DNA from: Paenibacillus montanisoli
Lineage (GTDB): Bacteria; Bacillota; Bacilli; Paenibacillales; Paenibacillaceae
Direction: 5' to 3'
Assembly (NCBI RefSeq): GCF_003268025.1
Contig: NZ_QLUW01000003.1
Coordinates: 62,001 to 126,000 of the forward strand
Length of the DNA: 64,000 nucleotides
Positions 59,750 to 64,000 of the stretch are shown in pieces (the first letter of the stretch is position 1; every line of letters starts with the position of its first letter). The notes beneath the pieces were generated by a model. It saw nothing but the letters and a program-made list of their open reading frames with translations, was not told where the DNA came from and did no database searches. The position numbers and the translations under genes are program-made.

Positions 59750-60949
59750 GTGAAAGAGTTGATCGAAGGAACTTGGCGCAAGCAATGGACATCGGATGTC
59801 AGACTGAACGTGCTGGCGGGCATGACGGCTACGCTGGCTTTAATACCGGACTCATTGGCTTTTTCGTTTATGGCGGGCGTCCCGCCGCAGGTCGGCATTT
59901 ACGCGACGATTTGCATTTTGCTCGTGATGACGTTTCTGGGCGGCAGACCCGGCATGATTTCGGCTGCGGCCGGCTCGATGGCGGTGCTTATGCTGACACT
60001 CGTGAAGGAGCACGGCATTGAGTATTTGTTCGCCGCTACGGTATTAACGGGCATTCTTCAATACCTAATGGGCGTATTTAAGCTTGGCTATTTGATTCGC
60101 TTCGTGCCGAAGCCCGTGCTGACGGGGTTCGTGAATGCGCTCGCGATTCTCATTTTTCTGTCGCAGCTTCGTTATTTTGAAGGCGCATCGTACATGATGT
60201 ACGTGCTTGTCGCGGCGGCGCTGCTCATTATTTATTTGCTGCCCCGGTATTTCAAAGCCGTGCCTTCGCCGCTCGTAGCGGTTGCCGTGTTGACCTTCCT
60301 GGTTTGGGCCTTAGGCATTGGCGACGTCACAAGAATCGGCGACATTGCGGCGATTGACGCCTCGCTGCCGTCTTTCTTGCTGCCGGATATCCCGTTCACA
60401 TGGGAAACGCTCATGATTATTTTGCCTTATTCGCTGTCGTTGGCGGTCGTCGGCTTCACGGAAACGATGCTGACGCAGAACCTGCTAGATGAGATGACTG
60501 GCGAAACGACCGATAAAAACAAAGAGATGCGCGGTCAAGGCATCGCGAATTTCATTGCGGGCTTCTTCGGCGGCATGGCCGGCTGCGCGTTGGTCGCGGA
60601 GTCCGTTCTGAACGTGCGGATGGGCGGACGCAACCGATTGTCCATGCTCGTAGCCGCGCTGTTTCTTTTGCTTCTCGTCGTCGTGCTCGGGGATGTGCTG
60701 TCGCTCATTCCGATGGCTGCGCTTGTCGGCATTATGTTGATGGTTTGTATCGCGATTTTCGATTGGAAATCGGTATACAAGCTGCGTGCGGTGCCGGCAG
60801 TTGAAACCTTTGTCATGGTCGTAACGGTAACTGCGGTTGTCTTGACGCGCGACCTGGCGATCGGCGTCGTGGCCGGCGTTTTTGTGAGCTTCATGTTTGT
60901 CTGGCTGCAGAAGCTGAGGCCGGTCAAGCAACGGTCGCTCGAAAGCTAA
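59750..60949 (+). CDS. SulP-family anion transporter without STAS domain
   Basis: A 399-residue protein with 10-14 helices. It has the SulP N-terminal motif (LAGMTATLALIPDSLAFSFMAGVPPQVGIYA) and GGMAGCALVAESVLNVRMGG. Standard bacterial SulP proteins such as BicA continue with a cytoplasmic STAS domain, which is absent here: the chain ends with a basic tail after the last helix. The anion (sulfate, bicarbonate or dicarboxylate) cannot be told. The start is GTG 59750 or TTG 59759; the latter has a better placed AGAGGTGAAAG. Confidence 0.82.
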   Translation: MKELIEGTWRKQWTSDVRLNVLAGMTATLALIPDSLAFSFMAGVPPQVGIYATICILLVMTFLGGRPGMISAAAGSMAVLMLTLVKEHGIEYLFAATVLTGILQYLMGVFKLGYLIRFVPKPVLTGFVNALAILIFLSQLRYFEGASYMMYVLVAAALLIIYLLPRYFKAVPSPLVAVAVLTFLVWALGIGDVTRIGDIAAIDASLPSFLLPDIPFTWETLMIILPYSLSLAVVGFTETMLTQNLLDEMTGETTDKNKEMRGQGIANFIAGFFGGMAGCALVAESVLNVRMGGRNRLSMLVAALFLLLLVVVLGDVLSLIPMAALVGIMLMVCIAIFDWKSVYKLRAVPAVETFVMVVTVTAVVLTRDLAIGVVAGVFVSFMFVWLQKLRPVKQRSLES

Positions 60950-60967
60950 GAGGAAGCGGGTGCTAGC

Positions 60968-61882
60968 ATGCGGGAATACAGCCTATATCATCCGCGCTGG
61001 CGGGAGGGCGGCGATTATCGCCCGAATATCGAGGCGTACTACTATAAACAATGGCTTGAATTAGACATGGAGTTCCATGCGCATGACGCCATCGAATTTA
61101 TGTACGTGATTTCCGGCACCTGTACCGTGGAGACAAGGAGCGGCACGATCCTGATGCGCAAGGGCGATTTGATTTTGCTGGACAGCGGCGTCGTTCATCG
61201 ATTGATCGTGCCTAAAGAAACTCCGTGCCGGATGCTCAATGTCGAGTTTACGTTTACCGAATGCAGAGGGATTTATCCGTCCCTTAAGCAGCTTGCTCAT
61301 GGCGACGAGGCGTTTGCCCAGCTGCTTGACCGCAAGATCAGCACCATTGTGCTCCGCGATCCGAGCGATGTTCACCATACGTTGAAGAGCATTGTCATGG
61401 AGATGGATACCGGCGGGACGCATCGCGACAGCATGTCGCATCTGATGCTGTCCCAACTGCTGATCCGCGTGGCGCGGCTGGCTGCCGAGGAGGCGCAGGA
61501 CAGCGCCGGCGGCCAGCATCACCGGTATGTGCGGAAGGCTGCCGAGTATATTCACCAGCATTACGATTGCGACATTCAGTCGAAGGACGTAGCGGACGCC
61601 GTTAATTTACATCCGGTTTATTTGCAGCGGATCTTCAAAGCGAATATGAACACGACGATGACCGATTATTTGGCGGAACTGCGGATCGAGAAAGCAAAGA
61701 TGCTGCTTGCCCGCACCGATATTCCGATCATTGAAATCGCAGGCTATATCGGCCTGAACAGCCGGCAATATTTCAGCATGCTGTTTAAGAAACTGACCGG
61801 AATGTCGCCTGCCGCTTACCGCAAATCCATCGAGACGATGCAGGGCTTCGATAAGCGGGTTGAAATAGTTGACATGTCGTAG
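60968..61882 (+). CDS. AraC-family transcriptional regulator
   Basis: A 304-residue regulator with an N-terminal cupin domain (EFHAHDAIEFMYVISGTCTVETRSG, DLILLDSGVVHRL) and a C-terminal double helix-turn-helix (IQSKDVADAVNLHPVYLQRIFKANMN; IIEIAGYIGLNSRQYFSMLFKKLTGMSPAAYR). It starts 18 nt after the SulP gene but is more likely tied to the GH4 gene 94 nt downstream, as AraC activators of melibiose-type genes often are. Confidence 0.9.
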   Translation: MREYSLYHPRWREGGDYRPNIEAYYYKQWLELDMEFHAHDAIEFMYVISGTCTVETRSGTILMRKGDLILLDSGVVHRLIVPKETPCRMLNVEFTFTECRGIYPSLKQLAHGDEAFAQLLDRKISTIVLRDPSDVHHTLKSIVMEMDTGGTHRDSMSHLMLSQLLIRVARLAAEEAQDSAGGQHHRYVRKAAEYIHQHYDCDIQSKDVADAVNLHPVYLQRIFKANMNTTMTDYLAELRIEKAKMLLARTDIPIIEIAGYIGLNSRQYFSMLFKKLTGMSPAAYRKSIETMQGFDKRVEIVDMS

Positions 61883-61900
61883 CCAATCCGGTTGGAAATG

Positions 61901-61914
61901 TGGAAACGCTTTTA
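61901..61914 (+). promoter_or_regulatory. Candidate cre (CcpA) site before the GH4 gene
   Basis: TGGAAACGCTTTTA fits the cre core TGNAANCGNTNNNA, with the C of the 3' CA lost. It lies 63 nt before the ATG at 61977. Confidence 0.45.
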
Positions 61915-61976
61915 CAAGCCCCCTGCTAGAATGAGGGTAATGAGTTTTTAATCCTATCATTTTCAGGAGGGGTACT

Positions 61977-63485
61977 ATGTCTTTTAAAGTAGCTTTCATC
62001 GGAGCGGGCAGTATCGGATTTACGCGGGGATTGCTGCGCGACCTGCTGTCGGTGCCGGAGTTCCGGGACATTGAGCTTGCGTTTACGGACATTAACGCGC
62101 ACAACCTGGACATGGTCACCCAGCTGTGCCAACGAGACATTATCGAGAACGGGCTTCATATTCAGATCCAGTCGACGACGGATCGCCGCGAAGCGTTAAA
62201 AGACGCTAAGTACGTGCTCACGGTCGTCCGGATCGGCGGCTTGGAGGCGTTCCAGCATGACGTCGACATTCCGCTGAAGTATGGCGTCGACCAATGCGTC
62301 GGCGATACGCTGTGCGCCGGCGGCATTATGTACGGGCAGCGCGGCATCGCGGCGATGCTTGATATTTGCAAGGACATTCGCGAGGTGGCAAGGCCGGATG
62401 TGCTGCTGCTGAACTACGCGAATCCGATGGCGATGCTCACTTGGGCCTGCAACAAATACGGCGGCGTGCGCACGATCGGGCTTTGCCATGGCGTTCAAGG
62501 CGGTCACCATCAAATAGCGGCGGCGCTGGGACTGAAGAAGAAGGATATCGATATCATTTGCGCGGGCATCAACCATCAAACATGGTATGTTTCCGTGAAG
62601 CATAACGGCGTCGATAAAACAGGCGAGCTGCTGGAGGCGTTCGAGAACCATCCGGAGTTTCAGAAGACGGAGAAGGTACGCATCGATATGCTGCGCAGAT
62701 TCGGCTACTATTCGACGGAGTCGAACGGACATCTTAGCGAATATGTTCCGTGGTACCGTAAACGCGCGGACGAAATCAACGATTGGATCGATATGGGCTC
62801 TTGGATCAACGGCGAGACCGGTGGTTACCTGCGGGTATGCACGGAAGGCCGCAATTGGTTCGAGACGGATTTCCCGAATTGGATGAAGGGCGACCCATAC
62901 GTGTACAGCGCGGAGAAGCGCTCGGAAGAGCACGGCTCTTACATTATCGAAGGCTTGGAGACGGGGCGGCTGTACCGCGGACATTTCAACGTCGTGAATA
63001 ACGGGGTTATCTCGAACCTCCCGAACGATGCCATTATCGAGGCACCGGGTTATGTCGATGCGAACGGCATCAACATGCCGGTTGTCGGCGAATTGCCTCT
63101 GGGCTGCGCAGCCGTCTGCAACGTGAGTATCTCCGTGCAGCGTCTGGCTGTGGAGGCGGCCGTTCAAGGCGATGACAAGCTGCTTCGCCAGGCGATGATG
63201 ATGGACCCGCTTGTAGGCGCGGTTTGCAACCCGAAGGAAATTTGGCAGATGGTCGATGAGATGCTCGTGGCGCAAGAGAAATGGCTGCCTCAATACGCCG
63301 ATGCCATCGATAAGGCGAAGGAGCGTCTGGCGGCGGGCAATCTGATCCCGACGCGCAATGATTATAAAGGCGCGGCCCGTCTCAAGACGAAGACGGTTGA
63401 CGAGATGATGCAGGACCGCGAAGCGGCAACGCGCAATGCCGGCGAAGCCGATAAGGCGAAGGAGCGTCCGGCTGCGGCGCATTAA
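61977..63485 (+). CDS. GH4 alpha-glycosidase (alpha-galactosidase/alpha-glucuronidase type)
   Basis: A 502-residue NAD+- and Mn2+-dependent glycosidase that works by oxidation at C3 and elimination. The NAD site GAGSIGFTRGLLRDLL is at residues 10-25. The metal ligands are the Cys of GLCHGVQGGH and the His of AGINHQTWYV. LNYANPMAMLTW is a further family block. MelA-type alpha-galactosidases are about 450 residues, so this longer protein could be alpha-galactosidase, alpha-glucuronidase or another GH4 activity. The C-terminal 25 residues are Ala/Lys/Glu-rich. A GGAGG precedes the ATG. Confidence 0.88.
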   Translation: MSFKVAFIGAGSIGFTRGLLRDLLSVPEFRDIELAFTDINAHNLDMVTQLCQRDIIENGLHIQIQSTTDRREALKDAKYVLTVVRIGGLEAFQHDVDIPLKYGVDQCVGDTLCAGGIMYGQRGIAAMLDICKDIREVARPDVLLLNYANPMAMLTWACNKYGGVRTIGLCHGVQGGHHQIAAALGLKKKDIDIICAGINHQTWYVSVKHNGVDKTGELLEAFENHPEFQKTEKVRIDMLRRFGYYSTESNGHLSEYVPWYRKRADEINDWIDMGSWINGETGGYLRVCTEGRNWFETDFPNWMKGDPYVYSAEKRSEEHGSYIIEGLETGRLYRGHFNVVNNGVISNLPNDAIIEAPGYVDANGINMPVVGELPLGCAAVCNVSISVQRLAVEAAVQGDDKLLRQAMMMDPLVGAVCNPKEIWQMVDEMLVAQEKWLPQYADAIDKAKERLAAGNLIPTRNDYKGAARLKTKTVDEMMQDREAATRNAGEADKAKERPAAAH

Positions 63486-63492
63486 TGGCAAG

Positions 63493-63536
63493 AAGGGGAT
63501 CGAAGCACCGGCTGCGGTGTTTCGATCCCCTTTTTT
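63493..63536. terminator. Bidirectional terminator after the GH4 gene
   Basis: A 12-bp stem (63493-63504 with 63521-63532), an inner CACCG/CGGTG hairpin and six T on the plus strand. It also lies just past the stop of the convergent pirin-like gene. Confidence 0.85.
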
Positions 63537-63541
63537 ACGGA

Positions 63542-64000
63542 TTAGCGCTTCGGATAGAGCGGGTAGTCTACGGTAGTCGGCACATCAATCAGAATGAGCC
63601 GCAGCGGTGCGTCGCCGGATGCGGTAATAACCGCTTCTTGCGCTTCATCCGCTCTAGCGAGAATGAAGTCCTTGTGCTTGAACGATGTTTCTTTCGCATC
63701 CGGAGCTGCGTAGGTCCATGAGCCGTCTCCGCGGATCGCGAGCGCCGTCAATGTGCGACCGCCTGCGATCGGCTGCTTGAATTGCGCGCCAGGCTGCAGT
63801 TCGACATCCCACATAAGCGCATCCGCCGTAATGGAAATCGGGGATCCATAGCCCATGACCGTCTTCTTCGTATAGCCGGCCCCTTGCTCAAGCGGGAACT
63901 CTTCATGCTCATATTGGCTGTACGTAGGCTGTTGTTTGAGGGCTTCTTGAATGGAAGGCTCGAACCAGATTTGGAACCCTTCCATATCCGGACCGACGAA
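63542..64000 (-). CDS. Pirin-family bicupin protein, C-terminal part (5' end outside window)
   Basis: The frame is open on the minus strand from the window edge to a stop at 63542. It reads EGFQIWFEPSIQEALKQQPTYSQYEHEEFP, which corresponds to the end of the N-terminal cupin and the inter-domain stretch of YhhW-type pirins. A second cupin-like domain follows (SPISITADALMWDVELQPG, AGGRTLTALAIRGDG). The conserved N-terminal metal ligands are outside the window. Some pirins act as quercetinases; the role here is unknown. Confidence 0.78.
   Translation of the reverse strand, partial: FVGPDMEGFQIWFEPSIQEALKQQPTYSQYEHEEFPLEQGAGYTKKTVMGYGSPISITADALMWDVELQPGAQFKQPIAGGRTLTALAIRGDGSWTYAAPDAKETSFKHKDFILARADEAQEAVITASGDAPLRLILIDVPTTVDYPLYPKR

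Noticed and set aside
62196-63491. Minus-strand frame of 431 codons opposite the GH4 gene
   Set aside because: Shadow of the GH4 gene, and it would run through the terminator at 63493-63536.
1-64000. tRNA, rRNA, CRISPR array, prophage or complete insertion sequence
   Set aside because: No cloverleaf, spaced repeat array, transposase or phage gene was seen on either strand by reading; short RNAs could still be missed without a covariance search.

Overview
The window looks like a chromosomal segment of a spore-former of the Paenibacillaceae (Paenibacillus or a close relative). Supporting signs are a fairly high GC content with AT-rich promoters, strong AAGGAGG-type ribosome sites, an rsbV-rsbW-sigB operon, a KimA potassium importer, Bacillus-type mmg genes, a B. 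subtilis-type DeoR, and two LplABC-type sugar importers with Asn/Thr-rich lipoprotein receptors. I saw no rRNA, tRNA, CRISPR array, phage or complete insertion sequence.

Layout. 1-5.7 kb is a nucleoside uptake and deoxyribose catabolism operon (receptor tail, nupOPQ-like ABC genes, deoR, deoC). 5.7-9.8 kb holds two DinB-fold proteins, queF, an MFS exporter and an ankyrin protein. 9.9-15.7 kb is an mmg-like fatty acid operon: acyl-CoA dehydrogenase, thiolase, 3-hydroxyacyl-CoA dehydrogenase, a second acyl-CoA dehydrogenase and citrate synthase. 15.8-24.5 kb carries housekeeping genes: kimA, hisJ, an mgtC-like gene, a metallophosphoesterase, ypsA, an AraC regulator facing a nucleoside hydrolase, and a VanY-type carboxypeptidase. 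24.6-27.6 kb is a lower-GC patch with a ROK regulator, an MFS sugar transporter and two gene remnants. 27.6-34.6 kb contains small proteins, a class 3 lipase, a REC-PP2C phosphatase, a CorA-like transporter and rsbV-rsbW-sigB. 34.6-45.6 kb is a glycoside locus: a GntR/LacI-type regulator, two GH127-like enzymes, a glycosidase remnant, an LplABC importer, a PhyH-type dioxygenase and a mannonate-dehydratase-family enzyme. 45.7-54.4 kb has a general stress protein and a second sugar locus (LacI regulator, GH35 beta-galactosidase, two permeases, receptor). 54.5-59.6 kb is a tightly overlapped operon of ECF sigma, anti-sigma and two ABC-2 type transporters. 59.7-64 kb has a SulP transporter, an AraC regulator, a GH4 glycosidase and part of a pirin.

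The most striking observation is in the mmg-like operon. The two acyl-CoA dehydrogenases have complementary motif losses. The first keeps the RxQFG and QxxGGxG motifs that hold the ADP half of FAD, but lacks the TEPxAGSD and FITN flavin motifs and the catalytic Glu. The second keeps TEPxAGSD, FITN and the catalytic Glu, but lacks RxQFG and QxxGGxG. In ordinary homo-oligomeric dehydrogenases each FAD site is built from these two halves on neighbouring subunits. The pair therefore looks like an obligate heteromeric enzyme with one FAD site per dimer, an arrangement known from actinobacterial FadE pairs. Other notable points are SigB-type promoters in front of rsbV and of a general stress gene, a perfect 10-bp inverted repeat in front of the ROK gene, paired operators plus a cre site before the GH35 gene, a 44-bp tandem repeat between permease genes, and several decaying sugar-metabolism genes.
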